Source: Schistosoma haematobium
Lineage: Eukaryota > Platyhelminthes > Trematoda > Strigeidida > Schistosomatidae
Length of the DNA: 64,000 nt
Assembly (NCBI RefSeq): GCF_000699445.3
Contig: NC_067198.1
Location: 7,040,801 to 7,104,800, forward strand
Direction: 5' to 3'
Numbering within the stretch: position 1 is the stretch's first letter; the number at the start of each line of letters is the position of its first letter. A model generated the notes under the pieces. The model did not search any database, was not told where the DNA came from, and was given only the letters and a program-made list of their open reading frames with translations. The position numbers were made by a program, and so were the translations under genes. This document shows, one piece after another, positions 46,600 to 57,000 of this stretch.

Positions 46600-46980
46600 G
46601 TAAAAACAAGCCCTGCTTCACCAAAAACCTAAAAGATATGAAGACGATTACGTCACACCTCACTGTGTTTATCAATTCATATGTGTATGTGTGTGGTCAC
46701 ACATACAAAGAGAAGAGTAACCACGATCTCCATATTAGGATATCTGAACAAATAAAATCAAATGACCCGATAGGAATAGAAGATCATAAACATTCATCAT
46801 CCTCTGTTGCCAAACCCAGTTGAAACAGATCATATGACTGATCTTAACACGGCTTTTGTGGCGTTGTACAAAAGTGTACAAGGGCACATACTAAGATTTA
46901 TTGAAACCTTAGCTATAAGAAAATTCAAACTTCCTTCATATATTCAAAAACAGTTTGTTCTCACCTTCAACCTACCCTGG
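46600..46980 (+). pseudogene. PLE GIY-YIG endonuclease remnant
   Basis: YVYVCGHTYKEKSNHDLHIRI followed by SEQ, SSSSVAK and, after stops, RFIETLAIRKFKLPSYIQKQ. The spacing CG.TY....R..L..RI.EH and a later LAI....P..QKQ block fit the degenerate end of a PLE endonuclease. The GIY/YIG residues themselves are not preserved (VYV/CGHTYK). Confidence 0.5.
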
Positions 46981-47000
46981 TAATATTGGCTTATTATCCA

Positions 47001-48734
47001 GAGTGATGAGGTTTCAAGTTGTTTTTCATACTGTTTTCTTTTTTATCTTTGTTTCCTCTTACCCTCTATTTCTAGTCTAGTTGACAAATGTTCTTAACAA
47101 GTATATTGTGTGTGATCAGATTGTTCGAAATGTATTGGGCTAATATATCATCACATAGTTCTGATATTCTTCGTCTTCTTATTATTACGCTATCGAAATT
47201 TATCAAACGGATTAATTGTTTCAAACTACATTTTGTGTAAAAAAATTTGTTCAACCTACTGATCTTTTACTTTATTCTAAAATCTCATTAACACGTCTCA
47301 GTTTCGTGTTTAATTATCATGGAAGTACATTAAAATTCACGTCATCAATTAAACACTGGCAGTCGATTGCAATTTTAAATTCTGTATATTATTTGCCTTA
47401 AAAAAATTAAATTTGGATAATTATTTGCCATTTCCTATTCACATTAACTGTACATATTTTCCCTTGTGTTTTCCTGGTAAAAAGCTTCTTGACTTTATCC
47501 AAACTTAGCTGTTGTTACAGATGAATATGTGTGTGTCTTTGATCACTGGGAAATCGTTCATTACACATCGACAAAAGATTGAACAACTTATTTAAATTAG
47601 TTCCATGTTCATAACAAATGTAAATTTGTATTATTTCTTGTATATATTGCATTTTCTGTATTACTTTTGTATCGACTTGCCTCATAAAGCATGTAACTGG
47701 GTTTTATTACCATCATTGTTATTTAAAACTGGCGGTAAAAACTGAAATGAAGTAAAGAAATTAGCGAATACCTCATATTTAAAAATTGGTTGGTATTGGG
47801 ATACAATATAGTACACATTACAATGTGTAGTAGCATGACAGGGAGAGAGGTTTGGAAGATAGTATGAGTATGTATATATGTATAAGACCATGTATGTATG
47901 TGAGAGGGAGTATAAAAGAGGTAAATTCAGAGAAACATGTAAGATTTATTCATTTTTTAACGAATATATAGAATCATCGGCATTTCTAGCTTAGTTTGAA
48001 CTACTTATGTGTTTATACAACGGATCCCATAATTTTTTGTTTAGTCACAGACACAAATTATTTTTCCCATTGGAGATGTATATGTAAAGAAATGACAAAA
48101 ATAGCCAAAAAAGTAACTGAATACCACGGAAGAATTTTAAAATTTATGACCATTTGTTTTTTTAAGGTCTAGGTTTAGTTAATGGTAAGAGAGAGGATAG
48201 ATAGGAAATTACTATATTCCTAGACGATTCAATGGCGAGAGTAAAATACTAGGTTTACTAATAATCCATATACGCAATGTCTTGGAAATGGTATGCACAC
48301 AGAAACTCACATGGAATCAAACTCGGGAGATTTCTCAGGAACGCAGAAAGAGAGCACAGTACTTTTAGATTATTGAGTTAAAATCTAATAGGTTCTATGA
48401 TAGCTTTGGTTAGTTTCTGATAGAAACTTATTGATTTTTATCTCTGATTTACTGTTTCATTTTCGACTTGTTTGAAGATTTTGATAATATTACATATTGA
48501 TTGAATTGAAAAAAATGAGAACGTTGAATTCTGGTTCAATTGTTTGAAGGTATGAGACCCTATATATATTGACTTTTAGTCCATTGTTGGATCGTTACTT
48601 TATGTTAGCTGTGAACTGGTCCCAAACTTGAATGAAACAACTATCCATTGTTTATTGGTTTTCAATAATGTTAATTTCTAATGAAAAACGTTATTAAACT
48701 ATTCAGGAATCCTCACAAAATCACTTCATTTAAA
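47001..48734. other. Unclassified AT-rich DNA
   Basis: No gene or repeat supported. Confidence 0.45.
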
Positions 48735-48895
48735 CGATAATTATCAGTATCGAGTTGTAGAGGTTGCTGAGTTTCATTGATGTCAAGAACAGATTTAAGT
48801 GGGACAACTACTGAAAACATGAAAGCACTAAATAGCTGTTTCGTCCTATTATCGAACTCCTTATTAGTCGATCACCATGACCCCACGTGCCAGCA
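48735..48895 (-). mobile_element. SINE family A variant, 3' half
   Basis: Minus strand from CACGTGGGGTCATGGTGATC to AACCTCTACAACTCGATACTG. Inverted match to 50295-50450 (about 90% by eye), including a 3' end (TTGTCCCACTTAAATCTG) not seen in the other A copies. GAAA is kept; the first core strand is AATAAGGA. Confidence 0.65.
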
Positions 48896-49551
48896 ACAGT
48901 AGTTAGTACTTTATTCTGTAAACTATGATTAATATGCAAATTTCTTTCTTCCTACAAGCTCTCTTTTTATTGTAACTAAGATAGCATGAGCTGTAAATCA
49001 TTACATTATAAATGGTTAAATATACATGTTTAGTCAATGCTTCACAGTCTCAAACATACATTTGTAGCACTCAGTTGAAAAACGACATCGTTTTTTGTCA
49101 AAACTTATACTTTTTCATTATTTCACTTATCTATGGACTTATTTTAATCAGTAAATAACCATTGATCACACTCTATATGTATCATGTAGCTAATTCCAAG
49201 CCTAAATATAAATTGTATTCATCTTTAAGAAAAAAGAAAATCATAAATGTAGATCAATGCTATAGTCTTTATGAATGATTCAGATATATAGGTATTTGTA
49301 TATATTGCGTGAGTATAAGATTATATCGAATAATTCGTAAGGAGTAAGGAATTGATTACATTCAGACAAGTTTATTAAAAAATTAGATCATCCTTTTTTC
49401 TCCACTCCATATTCATCAAAAAAGTAGAATCCTTTATTTCAACCATTTAAGTAATTAAAAATCTCCTTTGGTTACACTCGTGGTAAATTTCTTAAATTTC
49501 TAATTAATGGTCGTAAGGAGTAAATTAAACCAAGTCGGTATTAATATAATG

Positions 49552-49740
49552 ATTAAGTCGCTGCCTCAAAACCTCAATAGTAACACAGACTATGATAATG
49601 GATGCCATGGGTTCCAATCCCACAGGGAAGATTAGTTCCCTCATTATTTCAGGTACCGTTTTATTCACGAGTCCTTACTAGGGGTATACCAATATCAATA
49701 CAGAGTCTCCTGATGACCGTCTCAGAACTATCTAACATGA
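49552..49740 (+). mobile_element. SINE family C, decayed
   Basis: CCTCAATAGTAACACAGACTATG and box-B-like GGGTTCCAATCCCACAGGGA, then TTAGTTCCCTC, then TTCACGAGTCCTTACTAGGG where the ribozyme should be. Core lost. Confidence 0.45.
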
Positions 49741-49924
49741 GTGAATAACACTAATCATGGATCATCGGAATAAATAAGCAGTTTATTCGTGAAATCAACT
49801 AGTTTTTTATTCATGATGTTTCTAAAAGCAATCCCAAATCGTTTACTTTAATAGACAGATTGATAAATCTCTTTGTAAAGTAATAATAATGTTTTATTGT
49901 TATTACGAACCAATCTAGGTCACA

Positions 49925-50100
49925 CAGCCATTGAAAGGATGCAAGCACTTGACAACCGGTTTGTTCTAGTATGGGACTCCCCATCAGTGCGTATCCACGA
50001 CCTAGAAACCAAGACTCGAACCTAGGACCTTTTGGCCCTGTGCGGCGTCTGAACCGGTATCCCGTGCTGTGCATGTACAACTCCAATCAACCCACTATAT
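49925..50100 (-). mobile_element. SINE family A, diverged
   Basis: Minus strand: head with AGACGCCGCACAG, box B (GGTTCGAGTCTTG), and the hammerhead region reading GCACTG-ATGGGGA-GTCCC with AAAC in place of GAAA. It is head-to-head with the next entry. Confidence 0.65.
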
Positions 50101-50104
50101 CTCC

Positions 50105-50450
50105 GGAGTTCCAACCAGAAGCTGTGACCAGTAGAGTTCAACTGTGTCGGGTATGAGGAAGTTACCCACCGAAGATAGTGAAACATGATCGTAGAATGTC
50201 GTGGACTGATTGGAGTTAAAATTATACAATGATGGATTCCGCCTCGGTGGTCTAGAGGTCAAGAGTCCACGCGCGAGAACGATGGTCGTAGGTTTGATTT
50301 CGGCACGTGTGGTCATGGTGATCGACTAATAAGGAGTTCGATAATCAGATGAAACAGCTATTTAGCACTTTCATGTTTTCAGTAGTTGTCGCACTTAAAT
50401 TTGTTCTTGACATCAATAAAATTCAGCGACCTCCACAACTCGATACTGTT
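50105..50450 (+). mobile_element. SINE family A variant with long leader
   Basis: The leader (AGAAGCTGTGACCAGTAGAG, then GATTGGAGTTAAAATTATAC) matches the leader of the 51161-51470 copy. Then box A (CGGTGGTCTAGAGGTC), a diverged box B, the hammerhead region with GAAA kept, and the variant 3' end. Inverted partner of 48735-48895. Confidence 0.7.
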
Positions 50451-50858
50451 AATTATAATTATAATTACAAAATCTCTTTGTATTCAAGATCTTACTAACA
50501 TAAGTCAATTTGAGTCGCTCACATCACTCATAACAGTTAGCCTCTTATTATTTCGTTTTGCCTCTAAATCGTAAAGAAGTCATTTGGAGAATAAAGATTA
50601 TGGGATGAAGAGAAAATTGGAGAACCACGATAAGAGGAACGGAAATGCGATAAGTATAATACAAATATAAGTAGAGTACTTTGAAAAGGGGTAAAATCAA
50701 TGGATACCAAATTTCGTAAAATGTAGTTTATATAAACTTAGATTGGTTATTTATTAGAAAAAATAAAAATATTGTCAGTTTAGGGATTGTGGAGATTGTC
50801 AAGTTTTTGATTGAGATCATGAACCGTTTGATGTTAGACCACCATTGAAAACCTGGAA

Positions 50859-50904
50859 GCACTGGACGGCCGTTTTGTCCTGTTGTGGGACTCCTCAGCA
50901 GTGC
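50859..50904 (-). ncRNA. Hammerhead fold, family A, with catalytic G lost
   Basis: GCACTG, CTGAGGA, GTCC, CACAACA, GGAC, AAAA, CGGCCGTC, CAGTGC. Stem I is 6 bp and stem II 4 bp, both perfect. The motif GAAA reads AAAA; its G (G12) is the general base in known hammerheads, so strong impairment is expected. Confidence 0.75.
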
Positions 50905-51372
50905 AAACTCACGATTCCGCTCTCAGGATTCGAAGCCAGGGCTTTCAGTCTCTCGCGCTAACGTTTAACCTACTGGACCACTGAGCCGGCACCCAACGAT
51001 GTTAATGTTTAACTTCAACCAATCTACGAAGTTGCGCGACCATCTTCGATTGTACTGAGGTAGACACCTGTTTCTCCCCGACACGGATTAGCTCCACCGG
51101 TCACGGCTTCTCACCATGTGCTCACTAGTGACTAGCTCCGCGAGGGAATTCTCGGAGTTCTGGTGAGAAGCCGTGACCGGTGGAGCTAATCCGTGTCGGG
51201 GAGAAACAGGTGTCTACCTCAGTACAATCGAAGATGGTCGCGCAACTTCGTAGATTGGTTGAAGTTAAACATTAACATCGTTGGGTGCCGGCTCAGTGGT
51301 CCAGTAGGTTAAACGTTAGCGCGAGAGACTGAAAGCCCTGGCTTCGAATCCTGAGGGCGGAATCGTGAGTTT

Positions 51373-51418
51373 GCACTGCTGAGGAGTCCCACAACAGGAC
51401 AAAACGGCCGTCCAGTGC
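51373..51418 (+). ncRNA. Hammerhead fold, family A, with catalytic G lost
   Basis: Mirror copy of 50859-50904 in the other palindrome arm, with the same G-to-A change. Confidence 0.75.
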
Positions 51419-51639
51419 TTCCAGGTTTTCAATGGTGGTCTAACATCAAACGGTTCATGATCTCAATCAATAAGAATATTAGTTACATTTAACTTCAGTT
51501 TTGAAAAGTAGCTATCCCAACTACTTACATTGATTGAACACTGAGTAATGAACAATATCATGTTTGTCCTTAGTGCTGATTGAATTATATCGATCAAGTT
51601 TCAATATGGCCGCTTGTTTGTGTGACTCGATATCATGTG

Positions 51640-51830
51640 CACTATATTTTGATGTTGTGCGGTTTTAAGTAACTGGGAGGAGACCCTACTTGACTTTAGT
51701 TTCGGGCTAGTTGGCTGATGCCTGATTAATACAAATGGAGTATTACTGGGGACTAGAATAACATGACTTTCTTTACTACTCAGTTATTAGTCTATGTAAA
51801 TATTCCAGTCCCACAGGAGGCCAATCGGGA
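51640..51830 (-). mobile_element. SINE family C fragment
   Basis: Minus strand GCCAACTAGCCCGAAACT followed by AAAGTCAAGTAGGG is the second half of the family C hammerhead (stem II 3' strand, GAAA, GTC). The first core strand is missing (GCATCA). Head poorly kept. Confidence 0.45.
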
Positions 51831-51834
51831 CCCA

Positions 51835-52050
51835 AATACCTCAGTAGTAACTCCTTAGACTGTGAAATTAGTTCATGAGGTTTCAAATCTCAAAGAGAAT
51901 ACCAGTTCCCTCAAGATTGCTGATATGTATTCCTGATCAATGGCAACTAGCAAAAAGCCTAGGTTCAGGATATCTTGCTGACTACATTCAACTACCTGAC
52001 GTACTGATTACCAAAGATTATGAACAACAACAGAACATCACTTGTAACGT
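51835..52050 (+). mobile_element. SINE family C, decayed
   Basis: CCTCAGTAGTAACTCCTTAG, GAGGTTTCAAATCTCA (box-B-like), ACCAGTTCCCTCAAGATTGC, then CCTGATCAATGGCAACTAGC at the ribozyme position. Core lost. Confidence 0.5.
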
Positions 52051-52614
52051 TACAAAAGTGGCTTACAGACTTCGGGCTAGTTCGCAAAAAGCCTTTTATT
52101 TCTCATACATACATATATCTTTTATTTACATCGGTTGTGTATACAGTGTTACTTACACATATACATAAGCAAAAATGAATTAATTATATATATTTACCGT
52201 TCATTGCATGATTGATCAGTTTTAGGATGTGTATAAACCCAACCTAGTTACACTCACTTATACATTACTACTTGTTTCTACCTGCTATCTATACATTGTT
52301 TGTATTTGTTTAACTAACACAAGCAAAAAAAACTTGAAATGGAATCCTATAATGTACCGACAAATTATTGTGCATTATTCATCCCGTGTAGACCACCAAA
52401 AAGGGGAAATACATGAAAGAATGTGGTAAACAAAGAGAAAAAGTCAAATCAATATAATGAAAGCAACATTTTCATAGATTTTAGTGATGGATTGGTTCAG
52501 CCATTTTATTGAGGTAAATGCATTTTCAAGATTTGGTTATTGTTCGAAAAAATGTTTAATATTATACTATATGTTCTTTGGGTTTAAAATCACCTGCAGC
52601 CTTTCGATGGTTAC

Positions 52615-52700
52615 TATCGGTCCCAAGCCCGGATAGAGGAGGAGGGTTAGGGATAGGGTCGGTAACCCCATTCCGTAAATAAACCTTGCTAAAAAACGCT
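52615..52700 (+). repeat. 5'-UTR-like remnant of a non-LTR element
   Basis: AAGCCCGGATAGAGGAGGAG then GGGTCGGTAACCCCATTCCG; related to 11846-11935. Confidence 0.4.
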
Positions 52701-52828
52701 CACTTGGAAACATCATTTAAACCACTTAAACTTCTCTCCAGTAGTTGGAAGGTCTTCATAAAAAAGATTTCGAGAGCTGAGAGGGACGATCTTAAAACAG
52801 CCGCGATGATTTCGTTTGGAATTGTTGT

Positions 52829-52893
52829 TTGAATCTTTTCACTGATGTTTAGGACTTCAATTTATCAGTGTCTTTTGTGATATTTGTCGAGTC
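52829..52893 (-). mobile_element. SINE family B 3'-end piece
   Basis: GAATCTTTTCACTGATGTTTAGG and CAATTTATCAGTGTCTT are the reverse complement of the family B tail. It abuts a plus-strand B fragment, again in inverted arrangement. Confidence 0.5.
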
Positions 52894-52904
52894 CCTAAGC
52901 GAAA

Positions 52905-53015
52905 ATCGACTATGGGGTGCAGGTACTTCCAGATGGTGAATCCCGAACAGGACGAAAATCGTGTTGTGGATTCCACTACTACTCACCAACTATCTTTGCT
53001 TAAACAGTGATGCAA
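52905..53015 (+). mobile_element. SINE family B fragment with decayed hammerhead
   Basis: GGGGTGCAGGTACTTCCAG, AATCCCGAACAGGACGAAAA and GTGGATTCCACTACTACTCACC. Stem II and GAAA are kept; CTGANGA is destroyed. Confidence 0.6.
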
Positions 53016-53249
53016 TGAGTTTCCAGCTAATTCTTAACCAATCAAGGAACAGCTTGTTAATCAACAGTTTACAGAATAGAGAACAGTTGTATAAATAAGT
53101 GTACATAAATTTTATATAATTAATGAGTCTGGTAAATCTTTTTACAGATTATACTGCCTGTCAACTGGAAAAAACAATGGCGTATAAAGTCGTCCTTATG
53201 GATGTACCTCATCTGCCTCCTCGAACTCTTAAAATGATATAAATAGATT

Positions 53250-53400
53250 CATAAGAGTCTGTACATTGTTGATGGTTAACATTAGGGGTTTACGGTTAGG
53301 ATTTTCATTACGAAGTCACATAAGCTATAATGTATGAATGAGTAAATAAATTTCTTGCAAAAATATAAGAGAAGTTACCTGATTAGTTAGTTCATAAAAT
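53250..53400 (+). repeat. Dispersed repeat R3, diverged copy
   Basis: GATGGTTAACATTAGGGG, GGTTAGGATTTTCATTACGA and AATGTATGAATGAGTAAAT align with the 11.1-kb copy. Confidence 0.45.
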
Positions 53401-54790
53401 AGTGTTAGCCCTGTCAAAGTTTGTTTGATATTATACATTTTCATGTTATGTACAACCCAGTGAGAAAGAGTAGAGTATTTAATACGTTTAATACTATCAT
53501 GTTTACTCTACGGTAGCCAAAAACGTTTTTTTTGCTTTAATGGTAAACTTCATGAGTAATATGCAAAATTAATTTAGTTGCTCGCTGTAAATTTTGAGCA
53601 AGAGCATAAATGTTCCATTATCAATCCTAATTGACTCATTCTTATATTATACTTTTACGACAACTACTTTCAAATTAGTTACATTTCTGTGAATCATTTT
53701 ATCGAATGATAAACAACTGCTGGCTGATATCAAAATGAGAAACCACAACATATTGAGTCAGCCAATCGAAAAGGGGGAGGATATGTGCCCCTGAATTTGT
53801 AGAACATCTGTCCCTCGATGTTCAGTATATGTTCAACATCTAGCATTTTTCCATTTATTTAATGAGTGGATGTTACATACAGATACATAATTTTCCCTAG
53901 CGACTTCATTTCGTGTTCTAACTCTCATTTTTTTTGCTTTTCATCCGGCTAGTAGGAATGCGCTACGGTGACTTGTGCACAGAAAACATATATAGACAGC
54001 GTTAGATGATTAAAATGAAGTCATCAGTGGAAACTACACTCTTATATACAGGATTGACACATTAACTAAACAGGAAAATACTAGATATCACACTTTTATT
54101 GAGCCTCAAAAAAGAGTGGTTATCCTTACCTTCCAAAAGAGACAAAATATGTGCAAACAGTAACAATAACTAACACTGGAAGTTTGTCATGAAACGGTAT
54201 TAATTGAAATCCTTAAAAATAAGCTATGAAATTCATGCACATTTGATGCACAAGAAGAAGAAGAAGAAGAAGAAGAAGAAGAAGAAGAATGTATTTTTAC
54301 TTCCAACAAAAAAGTTTTTTCTAAGAAACTGAAATCTAGTGTTTTGTCTTCTGTAAAACAATCATAATTTTAGATATTTAACTGTAGAGTATGATGGGAA
54401 CGTTATCGAAAACAGTTGTTCTCTCTCTGATATTCTTTGTTCTTGAAAGAACTGAGCACTGAAGTAACTATCAATATAGATAATAGCTCAATCTATCCTA
54501 AACCATCAAATTCTTGATCGATATTTTATCAAATAAAGAAGATCAAAATACCGAAATCAGTAAGACGAATCTATTGGAACAGTGAATGTCTAAAAAACTC
54601 GGAATATAAAACAAAGTAGAATTAATAACTCGAAATCAAAACAACTTATCATATAGTGATCTTAATATTTTGATGTGGCCGGGTGTTTTCAAACATGTCG
54701 AGAGTGAGACAGTCGTTATTAGTGTGATATTGGATAATAGGCTGGAGTAAAACTCATGTACCATTGATTATGAATCAAGTGTAGTAATCG
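53401..54790. other. Unclassified AT-rich DNA
   Basis: No gene supported. Contains an AAG microsatellite at 54252-54288. Confidence 0.45.
54252..54288. repeat. AAG trinucleotide microsatellite
   Basis: About 12 AAG units. Confidence 0.9.
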
Positions 54791-54910
54791 TTAAGGACAA
54801 TTCCAGTAGGCTTTGAATTCGATACTTCGTGGGTTCGTACATGCACAATACTGAGGAGCTTCATAACAGGGTAAACAGCTAGCTTTCTACATTTCAGTTT
54901 TAATCCTTCT
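54790..54910 (+). mobile_element. SINE family A, heavily decayed
   Basis: GCACAATACTGAGGAGCTTC then CAGGGTAAACAGCTAGC is the eroded hammerhead region; a TTCGTGGGTTCGTAC piece stands for box B. Confidence 0.45.
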
Positions 54911-55163
54911 CTAGTGTATTTCATGCTATATCTTGTCTGTTCAATGAAACAATTTAACTATTAACGAGAAAGGAATGAGTTCACATGTGACACACCATTT
55001 AACATTTATATTAAAATAAATTTGATCATTTCTTTTGATTTTTGTCATTTAATATTGATAAGTAGATGAGTAGGTAAATAAGATCGCGTTATATATTTGT
55101 AAACAAAGTAAAGTCTAACGACTTTATATGTCATAACAGCTGATGATAATTAGAATTTTATTC

Positions 55164-55236
55164 ATTATTATTATTATTATTATTATTACTGTTATTATTA
55201 TTATTATTATTACTGTTATTATTATTATTATTATTC
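55164..55236. repeat. TTA microsatellite with TTACTG interruptions
   Basis: About 70 bp of TTA repeat, twice interrupted by CTG. Confidence 0.9.
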
Positions 55237-55394
55237 GTACTTCATTTTACATTCATTTTATAAATAAGTCCAGATAAGAAATTATCCAAACGTGTACAAT
55301 AATCATTGAAGCTGTAAAGGTTTGTAATTTTCTGTTGTTGATATTCAGGACTGTAAACGATTAACTAATGTTGCTGCATATGTACAATGAAGTG

Positions 55395-55566
55395 ATTGCT
55401 TTGATAAAACCTGCAGTTACAATGGAATTCAAGAAGCGCATCTCATTTCGTCTTAAAACTTCGTTAGCCGAATGTACATGCGTTGCAGTGTTGATGTTCA
55501 CACTTAAGACCCGAACCCGGTACATTTTTCTTCAAACGCCGTTTTATCCACCAAGCTACCAAGTCC
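55395..55566 (-). mobile_element. SINE family B, diverged
   Basis: Minus strand: GGTAGCTTGGTGGATAAAAC (box A), CCGGGTTCGGGTC (box B), then CTAACGA ... GACGAAATG ... TTGAATTCCATTG at the ribozyme. Core substitutions make cleavage unlikely. A family B tail piece on the plus strand (CTGATCAATTGCAGTCCTAA) follows at about 55590. Confidence 0.6.
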
Positions 55567-55609
55567 GAATACTAAATAACAACAGAAACTGATCAATTGC
55601 AGTCCTAAA

Positions 55610-56729
55610 TATCGACAACAGGAAATTACAAACCAATACTAATCGATGAGGGTAGTTTCTACATTGCAAATCAGTTGCTAATTGACTCAAAGTTTAATGT
55701 GTTACTAAAAGGCTGGATGTTCAAACCATATCATTCTGCCTTCTAATTTGGATAGCGCACAAACTGACAGTATAAGTGTATAAATTGAGACTGAGTACAT
55801 AATCCTATACTTGGATAAATGATTTCTACATTGGATTAAACTAAAAATCAGTTAAGGGATAACATGTTAAAAGTAACCTATAGTAAAGACCTATGTATGA
55901 CAGCGACTAGATTTCTCGTAATATAATGCTGGTGATTTTTTAATCCAGCCATATTTAAATAAACAGTTGTATGATCTAGTCCAAGTGTCGGTTATTTCGC
56001 CTAGATTACTTACATAGGTACAATGACACATCGATGGTGAAACAACAGCCGAGAGTAACACTTAACAGCCATTGATTCATAATGCAGTTTTCACGTGTTC
56101 GCTCACTCGGTAAGCAGTCTAGAACAATAACAGATAGTCGAACAATGAAGCGCGTATTTGAAAAAAGGGAGTGAAGAAAAATAAAAGAACAAGGAGCAAG
56201 TAGAATAATAATGGATAAAATCGTGTATTAATGTTAATTCGGCCAGGGAAGAGACAAGAATGTTACGAATTTCTTATAAACACAAAGACTTGGATTGTTA
56301 GCTCAAATCCCTATAGCTTCTGCTATGTGTAAGAGAGGAAATCAAACCCCATAAAATCAGCTAGTATGTATACGATAAATTGCTATTTATAAACTATTTC
56401 TATGACCGCTATTGATCAAGTGTGATAAAACAGCTGTTTGTTGTTTTTATTATACCCTTTCCTAACTGCGAAGGGATCTTGTCGTATTATTAAATAAGAG
56501 AGTAAAGCCTGATGATGATCTAATTGAAAACAATATTGGCCGCCTATACATGATATTTTAATCCGCTACATGGGAATTTTTAATATCTTAAAGTCACATG
56601 AAGATTGTAAGCTAGGCAAGCAGACTATAACGAGTAGTTGAATTTTCCACCTACTCATGATCACCGTCTATTTATCTTTGTCTGAATCAATCCAGTTACA
56701 TAATTATTGCAGATTATAATTCAGCCTTT
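55610..56729. other. Unclassified AT-rich DNA
   Basis: No gene or repeat supported. Confidence 0.4.
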
Positions 56730-57000
56730 TGTATTAAAACTTCCTAAGGAGCCTTCTGAAGGGACTATAATCTATGGATGAACCAATGAGATTTAAGATA
56801 GCAGGTCTTGAATTTCATAGCTAAATTCTTTCATCCATAAGACTACTTAGCATTTCAACTTTATGGCTGATGTCATTTCGTGATGACAACCCTAATTCTA
56901 AATCCTAACCCTAACTCAAAACCTTAATCCTGATTCCTTAGACTCACTTCTAAGTCTCTTATGACCCAAGTAGGTAGGTAAATATTCTTATGATCAATTT
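56730..57000 (-). repeat. Dispersed repeat R3, reverse copy
   Basis: On the minus strand GAGTTAGGGTTAGGATTTAG is followed by TCATCACGAAATGACATCAG and GAAATGCTAAGTAG, aligning with the 11.1-kb copy. Confidence 0.5.

Larger units (their letters stand above)
44930..46990 (+). mobile_element. Penelope-like element (PLE), decayed, with nested CR1 derivative
   Basis: Three aligned pieces in order: RT core (45132-45392), RT thumb region (45575-45790) and GIY-YIG-type endonuclease C-terminus (about 46600-46980). The internally deleted CR1-like element (46124-46563) separates the last two. Stops and frameshifts interrupt every part. RT followed by a GIY-YIG nuclease is the PLE hallmark. Confidence 0.75.
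50807..51470. repeat. 664-bp near-perfect palindrome of two SINE A units
   Basis: Arms 50807-51116 and 51161-51470 (310 bp each) are reverse complements with no indels and one mismatch seen, separated by 44 bp. Each arm is one SINE A unit: leader, box A, box B, hammerhead region and family 3' end (TCATGATCTCAAT). Other SINE A copies here differ by far more, so one arm was copied from the other. The spacer itself can fold (CTCCG with CGGAG). Confidence 0.97.
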
